A DNA stretch of 60,463 bases from positions 1 to 60,463 of the forward strand of contig JBFLWY010000016.1 of the NCBI GenBank assembly GCA_040757355.1, in the 5' to 3' direction. This document shows, piece after piece, positions 23,721-32,777 of the stretch. The translations under genes were made by a program, and so were the position numbers. Numbering within the stretch: position 1 is the stretch's first letter; every line of letters starts with the position of its first letter. The stretch comes from DTYU01 sp040757355 (GTDB lineage Bacteria > Bacillota > Desulfotomaculia > Desulfotomaculales > Ammonificaceae). Under the pieces are notes generated by a model, which was not told where the DNA came from, did no database searches, and worked only from the letters and a program-made list of their open reading frames with translations.

Positions 23721-24431
23721 TCATCGGTAGAAGTCCAGCATGTACCCATACCGGGGAATAGTAACAATCTGCCGCCCGTACTTATCCAACCGTTTTCGCA
23801 CGCGATACACCAGGGCATTGATTTCATCATTTCCGACATCAGGTACACCAGTTGTTAAACTTGCAGGTCGTTCCGGCCAGACTCTTTTTCTAATCTCGTC
23901 ATAAGAAACTGCCTTGTTTCGGTTTTGATACAGTAATAGAATCAGCTCAATCTCCTTGCCAAACAGGGGTACAGGCTTGCCGTCAAGTAAAACCTCCCTT
24001 CGTTGAATGTTAACAAAAATCGGTGAAGCCGGTTCGGCACCACCGATGGGATCTTCAAAAACAGAACCTGTAAAGTCAACCGTATCTCCCGATTCGGATT
24101 CTTCAGCGCTATTAAATGAAAGCATGGCTGTTCCCTTCGCGAGGCCGATTTGGTCGCCGTGTTTCAGCAGGACAGACCGGTAAGGAACGAGATCATGGTT
24201 ATTAATCTGTGTCCCGTGCTTGCTTCCCAGATCGGTAATAGTGAATTGATTGTTCTCATAGTTGATGATCGCATGTCTTTTTGAGATATACTGGCTCGTG
24301 AATGAAACATCAGGCCGTATTATTCCCCATGAACGCCCCAGTAGAAACTCTTTAAAGGGAAGATATATACGTCTGCCGCCTTCGTAAGGTTCCCCAATTA
24401 CGACAATCAGAAAAGGCCTGCACCCCTCCAT
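23721..24431 (-). CDS. FHA-winged-helix transcription regulator
   Basis: 236 residues. An N-terminal FHA domain (about 25-100; LLGRSW, SKRHAII, GSKHGTQINNHDL) is joined through an acidic linker to an OmpR/PhoB-type winged helix (about 140-236; LTGKEIEL-like LFGKEIELILLLYQN, then VYRVRKRLDKYG and IPRYGYML). It probably reads a phosphothreonine and changes transcription, so it is a direct route from the Ser/Thr kinase to gene control. ATG 24431 has GGAGG six bases ahead. It lies between the PP2C gene and the WXG100 gene, with a ~220-bp AT-rich gap before the latter that could hold the promoter of the secretion operon. Confidence 0.88.
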   Translation of the reverse strand: MEGCRPFLIVVIGEPYEGGRRIYLPFKEFLLGRSWGIIRPDVSFTSQYISKRHAIINYENNQFTITDLGSKHGTQINNHDLVPYRSVLLKHGDQIGLAKGTAMLSFNSAEESESGDTVDFTGSVFEDPIGGAEPASPIFVNIQRREVLLDGKPVPLFGKEIELILLLYQNRNKAVSYDEIRKRVWPERPASLTTGVPDVGNDEINALVYRVRKRLDKYGRQIVTIPRYGYMLDFYR

Positions 24432-24494
24432 TTTCAACCTCCAAGAACCCGGGGAATGGTCTAGAAGTCATTGTATACAATTTGTTCCTTATGA

Positions 24495-25319
24495 TCATTT
24501 GATAGAAATAAAACTTACCGATTTTGCCTTCCAAAAGCTCAAATTATTTAGTGTCAGAGATTTTTTCGGACGGCCGATTCTAAGAACTAAAGCCGTAATG
24601 TTGTCGTGCCCGCCTCTTTCGTTGGCCAGTTTGATTAACCTTTCGGCAGCTTCTTGACAATTGGACGTTGCCGTAACCGTATCCCTTATATCTTCTTCAA
24701 GCACAAGATTGTACAAACCATCGGTGCACAAAATCAAGATATCGCCGGCGCCGACCGGATAGGATCTCAACTCAACGGTAATTTCTTTCCGGCTGCCCAG
24801 TGCCTGGGTCAATACGTGCCGTTGGGGATGGTTCCATGCCTCCGCAGGATCAAGTTCTCCCTTATATACTAGATTCGCCACAACTGTGTGGTCTCGGGTC
24901 AACTGCTTAATTGTTACACCCCGCACGAGGTAGGCCCGGCTGTCGCCGACCTGGGCAATGTGGGCTGCTTCATCCTTCAACACCACCGCTGTGAGTGTAG
25001 AGCCCATACCGGTGTACTCCGGTTCCGCAAAGGCCTTCCGCCAAACAGCTTCGTGGGCCGCCAGAACCGCCTGCTCAAGGCACTTCTCGGGCAAGGCCGC
25101 CTGGATTCCCCAAAAGTACTGCTTCTTTAATTCATCGAGCGCCAGCCGGCTGGCCACCTCACCAGCCACGGCGCCGCCCATGCCGTCCGCCACAGCATAA
25201 AGCCGCCCTTTTGTTTTAATCAGGCGCTTGCTTTTGGGCTCAAAGACCAGCCAGCTATCCTCGTTGTTTTTGCGCTTCCGGCCGGTATCGCTTGCAACAC
25301 CTGCAACTATTGTTAACAA
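24495..25319 (-). CDS. PP2C-type Ser/Thr protein phosphatase
   Basis: 274 residues. All metal-binding motifs of bacterial PP2C (PrpC/Stp) are present: NNEDS near residue 19, VADGMGG near 46, GMGSTLTAVVL, VGDSRAYL, LTRDHTV, LCTDGLYN and GGHDNITALVL. It removes phosphate from Ser/Thr and should oppose the membrane kinase downstream in the locus. After the catalytic domain an extra ~25-residue basic tail is present. TTG start with AGGAG eight bases ahead. The gene precedes the FHA-winged-helix regulator by 60 bp. Confidence 0.95.
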   Translation of the reverse strand: MLTIVAGVASDTGRKRKNNEDSWLVFEPKSKRLIKTKGRLYAVADGMGGAVAGEVASRLALDELKKQYFWGIQAALPEKCLEQAVLAAHEAVWRKAFAEPEYTGMGSTLTAVVLKDEAAHIAQVGDSRAYLVRGVTIKQLTRDHTVVANLVYKGELDPAEAWNHPQRHVLTQALGSRKEITVELRSYPVGAGDILILCTDGLYNLVLEEDIRDTVTATSNCQEAAERLIKLANERGGHDNITALVLRIGRPKKSLTLNNLSFWKAKSVSFISIK

Positions 25320-25538
25320 CTGACGAACTCCTGTTCAAAAATTACTAAAAAGCCTTCTTAACCTTGTACATTCTATCCAACAACTGATAGGCTCCGCTTT
25401 GGTTCATCTCCGGGAAAGAGACTGCACCAGCGCTTCTGTTGCTTTATCCTTCCAATCCGTATTGTTTTGGTAGTGTCTATGGTTAAGTTTTTTAACAAAT
25501 CTTATCCGGGATTCCCCTCGAGTTTGTAATACTGGCAC

Positions 25539-27245
25539 TTATTCAATATCCACGAAAATTATAGATTTGGTAGAGATACCCGCTTGCCTAAGAAGGTCTT
25601 CAAAAGGCAATTCTCCTTCTAAAGCAACCGGAAAATATATTGGCGGGGAGTTATTAAGCTTAAAGCCATTCATCTCATACTCATCATACTCGAGAATACA
25701 CTGGTCATATTCTTTCTTATATTTTTCCATCTTTTTAACATATTCGCCTCTATCTTCATCGCTTCTATCTTTCGGCATTTTGGCTATCTCATTAAGAACA
25801 AAATCTTGCGAGTAGAGTTTCGGTTGGTGTATACGAAATATAATAGTTTTATTCAAATAACCTTGATTATTCTTCCAATATAATCCACCTTTTTCTGTTT
25901 CAAAAATTCTTGAACAATTTGGATCGCCAAATATAATTGTATGATAGGCTATATTTCTTTTTTTATCTAAGTAGCAATAAAGTGCGTCACTATAACTAAA
26001 ACGTTTGTTGGGAAAATTTCTAAGATAATAACCCGATATATCATATAGTATTTCTTTAGATATGCTTTGTGTTTTCTCGCCATCAAGACTTATTCCGGCT
26101 TCGGCTAATTCGTTTTTGGCCTCTTCCAACCCCAACAGACTGCTCAGCAAATACTTCATCAGCCAAATCTTGGCCTGGGACTCGTTTTCACCCAAGCAGC
26201 TTCTATAGAGAACAATGTAGTTTTCGACGGCGGTTTCGTCTAAAGCTATACCCTGACTAGCGAGCCTGCGGGCTGATTCTTTGTCTCCGGTTTGAAGATA
26301 GCAGTCGGCTATCTCTGCCATAAGCGCAGGGTCTTTGATCTTGTCTGTTTCGATTTCCTTTATAACGTCACCTGCCCGGTCTTTCCAGCCGGTCTTTAAA
26401 TATGCCTGCGCCACCAGCAGTTGGACTTTGGCGTTTGCCTTGATGTCGTTCGCCAGCCGGTCATACTGCGCTGTTACTTCTTCATATTTACCCTGGCTAA
26501 ACAGACCTATAAGCTTTATGATCGGGCCAAGAGCAGCCTCTTTCTGGTCAGCATACTTTTCGCCCAGGGCGACAAGTTCTTTCCACCGGTCGCGGTAGAG
26601 ATCCTGGAGCACCTTGTAAGCATGTGACTGGTCGGGTTCCAACGCCAGGGATTCCTTGAGAGCATCCAAAGCCTTCTCACGGTTACCGTTAGCAAGATAC
26701 ATTTCAGCCAGTATAGAATGGCTGTAATAATTATCGGGGTTTGCCTGCACCGCTTTCTCAAGCAGGGCGACAGCCTCGGCGTTCTTCCCCTCATTGAGCA
26801 ACAGTCTGGAGTACGCCCGGTAAGCCGGAAGACAGCGCCCATTTCCGGCGATTATCTCATTGTATAGAGCTTCAGCCTCCGCCGTCTTTCTTTCGTCAAC
26901 AAACAAGCCGGCGAGAGACAGCTTTAATGGCGCGCCGTTCGTCACCTGTTTTAAGCCGTCCTGCACAACCTGTTCTGCCTTATCGGGTTTCCCCTGCAAT
27001 GAGTAGGCGACGCACAAACCCTTGTAAGCCATAACGTTCTTGCGGTCGATCTTCAGCACTTCTTGGTACGTGAGTATCGCTTCTTCAAATTTATTCTCAC
27101 TCAGGTATTTGACGGCAAGCTCAAGCTTCGCCGCCACGTTTCCGGAACTGGAGGCCTTCAAGCCGCAGCCCGAGGTAAACGCCGAAATAACGAAAAGCAA
27201 AATGAGGATTATAGCAAAAACTTTCTTTGATATCACCACTATCAC
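25539..27245 (-). CDS. TPR lipoprotein, paralogue 1
   Basis: 568 residues. Lipobox FTSGC near residue 27, then about ten TPR-like units to residue ~370, beginning with the block LELAVKYLSENKFEEAIL that all four TPR lipoproteins of the window share. The last ~190 residues form a separate domain with no recognised family, ending in LLRQAGISTKSIIFVDIE. The same ending (LLTEAGYDMNTIVFVDIQ) occurs in the lipoprotein at 29856-31517. Likely an outside-facing scaffold. The GTG start overlaps by 4 bp the end of a truncated kinase gene, so the two are translationally coupled or were joined by a deletion. Confidence 0.8.
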   Translation of the reverse strand: MIVVISKKVFAIILILLFVISAFTSGCGLKASSSGNVAAKLELAVKYLSENKFEEAILTYQEVLKIDRKNVMAYKGLCVAYSLQGKPDKAEQVVQDGLKQVTNGAPLKLSLAGLFVDERKTAEAEALYNEIIAGNGRCLPAYRAYSRLLLNEGKNAEAVALLEKAVQANPDNYYSHSILAEMYLANGNREKALDALKESLALEPDQSHAYKVLQDLYRDRWKELVALGEKYADQKEAALGPIIKLIGLFSQGKYEEVTAQYDRLANDIKANAKVQLLVAQAYLKTGWKDRAGDVIKEIETDKIKDPALMAEIADCYLQTGDKESARRLASQGIALDETAVENYIVLYRSCLGENESQAKIWLMKYLLSSLLGLEEAKNELAEAGISLDGEKTQSISKEILYDISGYYLRNFPNKRFSYSDALYCYLDKKRNIAYHTIIFGDPNCSRIFETEKGGLYWKNNQGYLNKTIIFRIHQPKLYSQDFVLNEIAKMPKDRSDEDRGEYVKKMEKYKKEYDQCILEYDEYEMNGFKLNNSPPIYFPVALEGELPFEDLLRQAGISTKSIIFVDIE

Positions 27246-27619
27246 CGTATAGATTGATTCATCATATAAAGTCTCTTTCCGGGCTCCCGCTCCGCAAAGA
27301 AGAGTACCACAAAACCCGTGTGCCGCAGGCTGATCAGCTTGGCGCTTGTCTCAATAGATGCAACCGCCGCATGAAGGTTGTCGATCCCCCGGCTGCTCAC
27401 CTCCTTGATGGCAACCGGTTTGTTGTTGAGCCGTTGGTCGAGTGCTTTATAGACGGCACCCATGCCACCCCGGCCCAGAACCTTGACAATAACGTAGCGC
27501 CCCTCCAGGACGGTATCAGGCGCAAGCTGCCCCGTCTTCTCCGTCAAGCTCCGGTTACATGTTACGCAGAAAACTGCGTCATCAGGTTTTTCAGCACCAC
27601 AATACTGGCAATAGGGCAT
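27242..27619 (-). pseudogene. Zinc-ribbon Ser/Thr kinase remnant (N-lobe only)
   Basis: 125 residues. An N-terminal zinc ribbon (YCQYCGAE...FCVTCNRS) is followed by the start of a protein kinase: GRGGMGAVYKA, VAIKEV and a C-helix region (SAKLISLRHTGF). The frame then ends at the hinge, so there is no catalytic loop and no DFG. What remains cannot transfer phosphate. Its last codons overlap the TPR lipoprotein start, as if a deletion had removed the kinase body and membrane span and brought the lipoprotein's own signal peptide next to it. It could also be a retained small protein that binds kinase partners, but a remnant is more likely. Confidence 0.7.
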
Positions 27620-27678
27620 TGTCTTTCACATCCTACCGCGAAAACTTAGCCGCAATGGATGCTTTACTGGTAACAATT

Positions 27679-29754
27679 TTAGTAAACGCGCTCAAATAAA
27701 GTTGTATCGATTATTACCTGGGTATCCGGATTTACAAGGTAACGGCCTATCGTTGCAGCGTGACCTTCTGTTGGGTATTCCATGTCATAATAACACCAAC
27801 AATAAACGCAGTTGGTATTTGATTCATATTCACACACTATATTAAATGTACTATAACCCTCACCAAACTTGTGCCGCCCTTTCTTCTCAGCTTCTCTCCA
27901 AGATGGTGCATATTTAAATAACAACTCCTTAGCTAAACGTTTTCTCTCGGCAATTTCTTGAGGGGTGAATTTCTTTCTCATTCTGCTCAAATGCTTGTTT
28001 ATATCAATTTTTTTACCTGTGGAGCTTATCATACTGATTATTGATGTTTCCAAAAGATTACCTTTAAGTTCTTTGAAAAACCACCTGTCATTTTCTTTTA
28101 TTAATGAAAAGTCATATCGAGATTTCGCTTTTGCCAGATAATCTTTGCTATAATCAACCTTACCCAACTCCTCCTGTTCAAACCAAATAATATATTCAAG
28201 TTCTTGACGGCTTAAATTCTTTATTTTATTTTCCTCAATGAGCTCTGTTAAATCATGTGGCTCGGAATAATCATCATATATTTGAAAATTAGGATTCTCA
28301 ACCATAGCATAACCAGTAATCGAATCTTCTGAGATTTGTCTTACTATAACGTTATAGATATTTTCATCTTTTACTTCACTATACACCCAAGCATAATACT
28401 CAGATTGCAAAACCCCTTCAGCAATCCATTGCTTCCATATATCCAATATAGGCGGCTTCATAATTGCCTCATATCTCTGATTCAAGAAGGAATGAATATG
28501 CTCATCCGAGGCAAAGTTCGTGTTCATGACATCTTTAGCAATCTGCAGGAAGCTGTTCATCAGCGAAGTAGCGACTATACCGGCATAAGCCTTGCTTAAT
28601 CTCTCGTTGTTAAGCTTCAAGCCATGGTCAACAGCATAATTCAGCGCCTTTACAGGCGGATCCGGCAGCCGGGTCACGAGCATAAAACCGTAATAAGAAA
28701 CCATGGCGGTGTTGTCTTTTTCGATCTCCATTAAAATGATGTAATTCTCTTTGCAGTTTTCATCTACTTCGATACCTTGCAAGGCGATCTCGCTCGCCTT
28801 ATTTTTATCGCCTTTCGCCAAGTAGTACCGCGCTACGTCGGCATACAGAACCGCATTCTTGGCTTGCTTGAGCTTGATCCGGTTAATCAGTCTATTCGCT
28901 TCGCTCTCTTTGCCGGTCTTCAGATAGGCCAAGGCGGCGTATACCATCGCCTTGTAATCTTGTGCTCCGGGCGACGGTATCTGTTCAAATAGAGTAATTA
29001 CTCCGTAATAGCGCTCAGACATAAAAGAACCGTGTATCTGTAGCATCCTTCCGACGCGCTCGTTTTCTTTGGATATTCCCTTTCCGTAAGCGATTACGTC
29101 TTCCCAGTCCTTCTTGAAAATCCTCCCGATCAGGTCGTAAGCCGCCTGCTGATTAAGGCTAATGTCGAGCGATTTGACGACGGCTTTCAAAGCTTCCTCC
29201 TTGTTCCCAGCTTCCAAATAGGCTTCCGCCAGCAGGCTGTAGCCCCGCTCGTTATCTTTGTTGATTTCAACACACCTGGAGAGGAGGCCGAGCGCTTGGT
29301 CTGTCTTCCCCTGCGAAAGGTATAGTGCCATTAAGCCCTCGTAGGCGGGAAGGTAATTGGGATCGGCTTTGATAAGCTCGTTGTAGATTTTCTGCGCCTT
29401 CTCGGTTTTATTCTCATCCACATACAATCCGGCCAGGCAGATCTTTAACTGCGGCTTATCCTCAACAACGGTCAGCCCTTTGAGATATACCTTTTCCGCT
29501 TCGTCATACTTGCCCTGTAAGGCATACGTCTTGCCCAGGCCTTTATATGCCGGGAGGTTCTTCGGATCTATCTTCAGCACTTCGTTGTAGGCCAGTACCG
29601 CCTCTTCAAACTTGCCCTCGCTTAAGTATTTGACGGCCAGTTCCAACTGCTTCGTCACCTTGGCGCTCGTGCCGGCGCCGCAGCCAAAACATAGACTGCC
29701 TATGAAGATTAGGACGGCAAACGTTAAGACGATCTTTCTTCGGAACATATTCAT
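27679..29754 (-). CDS. TPR lipoprotein, paralogue 2, with unique C-terminal domain
   Basis: 691 residues from ATG 29754, which has GGAGTGAGAG just ahead and opens a clean signal peptide (KIVLTFAVLIFIGSLCFGC). TPR units cover about residues 30-370 and are closest to those of the TPR-vWA lipoprotein (YLSEGKFEEAVLAYNEVLKIDPKN). The last ~320 residues are a polar mixed alpha/beta region with no family I recognise. It contains a charged helical block near RKKFTPQEIAERKRLAKEL and a Cys/Tyr-rich strand (NCVYCWCYYD). External, lipid-anchored; function unknown. The conserved TPR part with a swapped C-terminus suggests modular diversification in this cluster. Confidence 0.8.
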   Translation of the reverse strand: MNMFRRKIVLTFAVLIFIGSLCFGCGAGTSAKVTKQLELAVKYLSEGKFEEAVLAYNEVLKIDPKNLPAYKGLGKTYALQGKYDEAEKVYLKGLTVVEDKPQLKICLAGLYVDENKTEKAQKIYNELIKADPNYLPAYEGLMALYLSQGKTDQALGLLSRCVEINKDNERGYSLLAEAYLEAGNKEEALKAVVKSLDISLNQQAAYDLIGRIFKKDWEDVIAYGKGISKENERVGRMLQIHGSFMSERYYGVITLFEQIPSPGAQDYKAMVYAALAYLKTGKESEANRLINRIKLKQAKNAVLYADVARYYLAKGDKNKASEIALQGIEVDENCKENYIILMEIEKDNTAMVSYYGFMLVTRLPDPPVKALNYAVDHGLKLNNERLSKAYAGIVATSLMNSFLQIAKDVMNTNFASDEHIHSFLNQRYEAIMKPPILDIWKQWIAEGVLQSEYYAWVYSEVKDENIYNVIVRQISEDSITGYAMVENPNFQIYDDYSEPHDLTELIEENKIKNLSRQELEYIIWFEQEELGKVDYSKDYLAKAKSRYDFSLIKENDRWFFKELKGNLLETSIISMISSTGKKIDINKHLSRMRKKFTPQEIAERKRLAKELLFKYAPSWREAEKKGRHKFGEGYSTFNIVCEYESNTNCVYCWCYYDMEYPTEGHAATIGRYLVNPDTQVIIDTTLFERVY

Positions 29755-29855
29755 TCTCTCACTCCGTTGTTTTAAACAAGTGTCACTCTGACCGCGCATA
29801 GAACAAACCCCTTTTTCAGCAGTAAAATTAACGGTCGTATTCAAAGCATAAAATT

Positions 29856-31517
29856 CTACTGGATATCTACAAATACAATAGTATTCATGTCATATCCTGC
29901 TTCTGTCAGAAGCTTTTCAAAGTTTTGTACTTCGCGGACCGGATGGTAATGATCAGGATCAGGTCTTTCTACTTGCCTGACATATTTCTCATAGCCCGGA
30001 AGAAAGTTATGTGCTTCCGAGGGATTTATTTGCTCCGATTTATAAATCTTAGGATTATGAAGGCGAATAATCACGGGCTTCCATACTTGTCCAATGGTAG
30101 GATTAAAAGATGCAATCCCTTTAGTGGTCTCCAACCTCAAATCATACTCCAACCCTTCTTTTAAATTAGAATCGCCAAATAAATAAGAAAGATAAGCAAT
30201 ATTTCGACTGGTCTCTAAATAGCATTCGTTTGATTGTACCCAACCAAGCGCGTGGTCTTGGGTTTCTCGGGTTTTAAGTTCTTGAATTTTTTCATTGGAA
30301 AACACCCAGTGAGAAATGTCTTCAGCAATCTTCCTTTTAGATTTGTCCTGCCCGGCTTTAAACAGCGATGCTCCGTACTTGTTCATAATAGTTATCGCTT
30401 CACTCATAGGTAGATTAGTATTTAGCAGGAACCTAATCCACCAGCCCATTGCTTCTGGTGTGCTTTTGCCAGCAACTTTCCACAGTATGATGTAGTTTTC
30501 GACCACGGTGCCGTCCAAAGCCATACCGGCCCTAGCAAATTTGCAGGCTTCGTCTTTCTTGCCAGCATCAAAATAGTACGCGGCAATTTCGGCGATAAGA
30601 GCCGCATCCCGCAGGTCATCAGGATTTATCGCCCTAAGAAGCCCGATACCTTTATCCGCTTTACCTTGTTTTGCGTAACTCCGAGCAACAATAAGCCGCA
30701 GTTTCGCACTGGCTTTAACGTCATTAGGTAGGCTCTCATAAACCGCATATACTTCATCGTAACGGCCCATACGGTGTAGAGCGATAGTCCTCATAATATG
30801 TCCTGCTATAGTCTGACCTTGCTGGACATAGCCATCACCCATTGCAAAGAGGTCTTCCCACTTGCCATTATAAATCTCATCTAGAAGCATATAGCCGACC
30901 GATTGATCGGGGTTTGTGGTAAGCGAATTTTGAATAGACTCAAGAGCTTTCTCGTTATTCCCGTCTTTTAGGTAAGCTTCAGCCAGAAGAGTTTTTAAAC
31001 GATAATCAGAATTGGCTACGACTGCCTTCTCGAGAAGAGCAATCGCTTCGGCAACTTTGTTCTGTTTAAATAAAAACGAAGCGTAAGCTTGATAGGATGT
31101 GATGTCATTTTCGGTCTGAATAATCAACTCTTTATACAGGACTTCAGCTCTTTCGACCTGGCCAAGGTCCGCAAAGAATCCGGCCATGGCTAACTTCAAA
31201 GTTGTAGTGTCAGCGACCTTCTTCAAGCCGTCTTGCAACACCTGTTCCGCCTTATCCGGCTTACCCTGCATTTGATAGGCAACCGACAAGCCTTTGTACG
31301 CCATGACGTTCTTCCGGTCGATCTCCAAGACTTCCTGGTAAGCCAAAATGGCCTCTTCAAACTTATTCTCGCTCAAGTATTTGACGGCAAGTTCCAGTTG
31401 CTTGGTCACTTTGGCACTTGTGTCAGCACCGCAGCCAAAACATAGACTGCCTATGAAGATCAAGCAGACAATTAAAAATACCGCTCTTCTGCCATATCCA
31501 GCCCTCAACTCGGTCAC
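29856..31517 (-). CDS. TPR lipoprotein, paralogue 3
   Basis: 553 residues. Its signal peptide shares FIGSLCFGCGA with paralogue 2, and about 30 bp of DNA around it are identical, showing recent duplication. TPR units run to about residue 350 and match paralogue 1 (YLSENKFEEAILAYQEVL). The C-terminal ~180 residues match paralogue 1 in plan and end with FVDIQ. GTG 31517 follows AGAGG closely; TTG 31508 with better spacing is an alternative start. Lipid-anchored, external; likely a scaffold protein of the same envelope assembly as the TPR-vWA protein (inference). Confidence 0.8.
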   Translation of the reverse strand: MTELRAGYGRRAVFLIVCLIFIGSLCFGCGADTSAKVTKQLELAVKYLSENKFEEAILAYQEVLEIDRKNVMAYKGLSVAYQMQGKPDKAEQVLQDGLKKVADTTTLKLAMAGFFADLGQVERAEVLYKELIIQTENDITSYQAYASFLFKQNKVAEAIALLEKAVVANSDYRLKTLLAEAYLKDGNNEKALESIQNSLTTNPDQSVGYMLLDEIYNGKWEDLFAMGDGYVQQGQTIAGHIMRTIALHRMGRYDEVYAVYESLPNDVKASAKLRLIVARSYAKQGKADKGIGLLRAINPDDLRDAALIAEIAAYYFDAGKKDEACKFARAGMALDGTVVENYIILWKVAGKSTPEAMGWWIRFLLNTNLPMSEAITIMNKYGASLFKAGQDKSKRKIAEDISHWVFSNEKIQELKTRETQDHALGWVQSNECYLETSRNIAYLSYLFGDSNLKEGLEYDLRLETTKGIASFNPTIGQVWKPVIIRLHNPKIYKSEQINPSEAHNFLPGYEKYVRQVERPDPDHYHPVREVQNFEKLLTEAGYDMNTIVFVDIQ

Positions 31518-31823
31518 TCCTCTTCGTTAACCTGTCCCTTAGCTTTAAAACCGCAAACCCGACTCCTACTCCTACCCCTATAGTGCGCTATTTTAGTTTC
31601 CAACCTTCTTTCTTCGAAGGAATATAAAATGGGGAAAAAACCGCGATAGCTTCCACCACCGGTTTTTAGACAATTAAATTCCACCCCAATCCCACGAGAG
31701 CACATCATCATATTGCGGCCCGTTCACCATCCTGCACCGAAGGGAGCAGCAGGCCCCAAATAGCTGTCGCCAGGATTGGATCAATCAGAAAAAAAGCTCA
31801 ATCCCCATAACTCTCAATGAAAA
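31518..31823. other. 306-bp intergenic region, nothing recognised
   Basis: No convincing frame, hairpin or RNA gene. It separates the TPR lipoprotein operon from the WG-repeat remnant and presumably holds the promoter of the former. Confidence 0.5.
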
Positions 31824-32286
31824 CTACTCTTTCCAACGCACTATCTTCCCCGTCTTATCGATATAGACCATCCTATAACCAACATCCCTTACATAAACCT
31901 CGCCTACCAAAGCCAGCCCTTCGGAAAAGCCATGAGCATAATCAAACCGCGGCTCAATCACAGTCTTCCCGTTCTTGTCGACATAGCCGTATTTATAGCC
32001 GGATTTAACCCTACCTAAGCCTTCGGAAAAAGAGTATGCCTCATCAAAACGCTCCGAAATTATCTTCCCCGTCTTATCGATATAGCCATACTTGTCACCA
32101 ACTTTTACCACAGCCAGCTTTTCCCTGATTATTCCGACAAAGGTACAATTTCTGACCCAACTTCAAGTCAACATAATCACTGTCTAAGAAGGAACTGAAC
32201 AGCCATTTATTACCACTAATGCCGCCGGAACCCGAATGGCTCGTCGGAGAATAGGAGGCCCGGCGTACTTTCCGCAGGGGAATCAA
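31824..32286 (-). pseudogene. WG-repeat protein remnant with frameshift
   Basis: From 32111 leftward the frame encodes about two and a half WG repeats (VKVGDKYGYIDKTGKI, VKSGYKYGYVDKNGKTVI), modules normally present in longer arrays. Just upstream, a different frame on the same strand (32095-32286) encodes protein-like sequence (FSSFLDSDYVDLKLGQKLYL) that breaks off as the WG frame begins. I read this as the 3' end of a larger WG-repeat gene with a frameshift and a lost 5' part. A GTG at 32111 could start a 95-residue product, but the ribosome site is poor. Confidence 0.6.
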
Positions 32287-32326
32287 AAAATAGATTTCAT
32301 TTCCACCATTTAGGTCTCCAGATAAT

Positions 32327-32683
32327 TCACCTTACCCTCCTATATTTTGAAACCTCTCCATCGGGCATAGTCCAAGTCAATTCATTACCTGAAATAGAGA
32401 CTGTTGCCACGAACGGCCCTGCCAATGCACCCAGACCGCCCAGTTCCACCCTTATTCTGTTCTTCTCAACAAACTCATAACTACCGCCCATGTCCATCCC
32501 CTCATCTGCCACCGTGAGTGTGCCGTCTTTGAAGAACTCTATTGTTTCTGTTCCGTCAATCTCGCTCCATTTGCCGATAATTGCTTTCTCTGGGTTTGGT
32601 GAACACGAGACCAAAAGGGCCAGAATAAACGTAATTATGAGCCAAATCAGTAGTTTACTTATATCTCTTTCCGCTATTTTCAT
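32327..32683 (-). CDS. Small lipoprotein with lipocalin-like beta domain
   Basis: 118 residues. Lipobox LLVSC near residue 27, then a single beta-rich domain: IIGKWSEIDGTETIEFFKDGTL, GSYEFVEKNRIRVEL, ELTWTMPDGEVSKYRRV. The GKW...F..DGT pattern is that of the small extracytoplasmic lipocalin-like / DUF5640-type lipoproteins of unknown role. ATG with AGGAGG upstream. Confidence 0.75.
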   Translation of the reverse strand: MKIAERDISKLLIWLIITFILALLVSCSPNPEKAIIGKWSEIDGTETIEFFKDGTLTVADEGMDMGGSYEFVEKNRIRVELGGLGALAGPFVATVSISGNELTWTMPDGEVSKYRRVR

Positions 32684-32777
32684 AATTTCCTCCTTAAGTG
32701 AGAATGTTTTCGGAGCACCACTGCTCCTAAGCTTCTAAGCAAGAAGGAGGTTACAAGAACCTCCTTGAGTTTGCTAA

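Noticed and set aside
31514..31711. 65-codon minus-strand frame ahead of the TPR lipoprotein
   Set aside because: No ribosome site, no domain, no conserved look; treated as intergenic.
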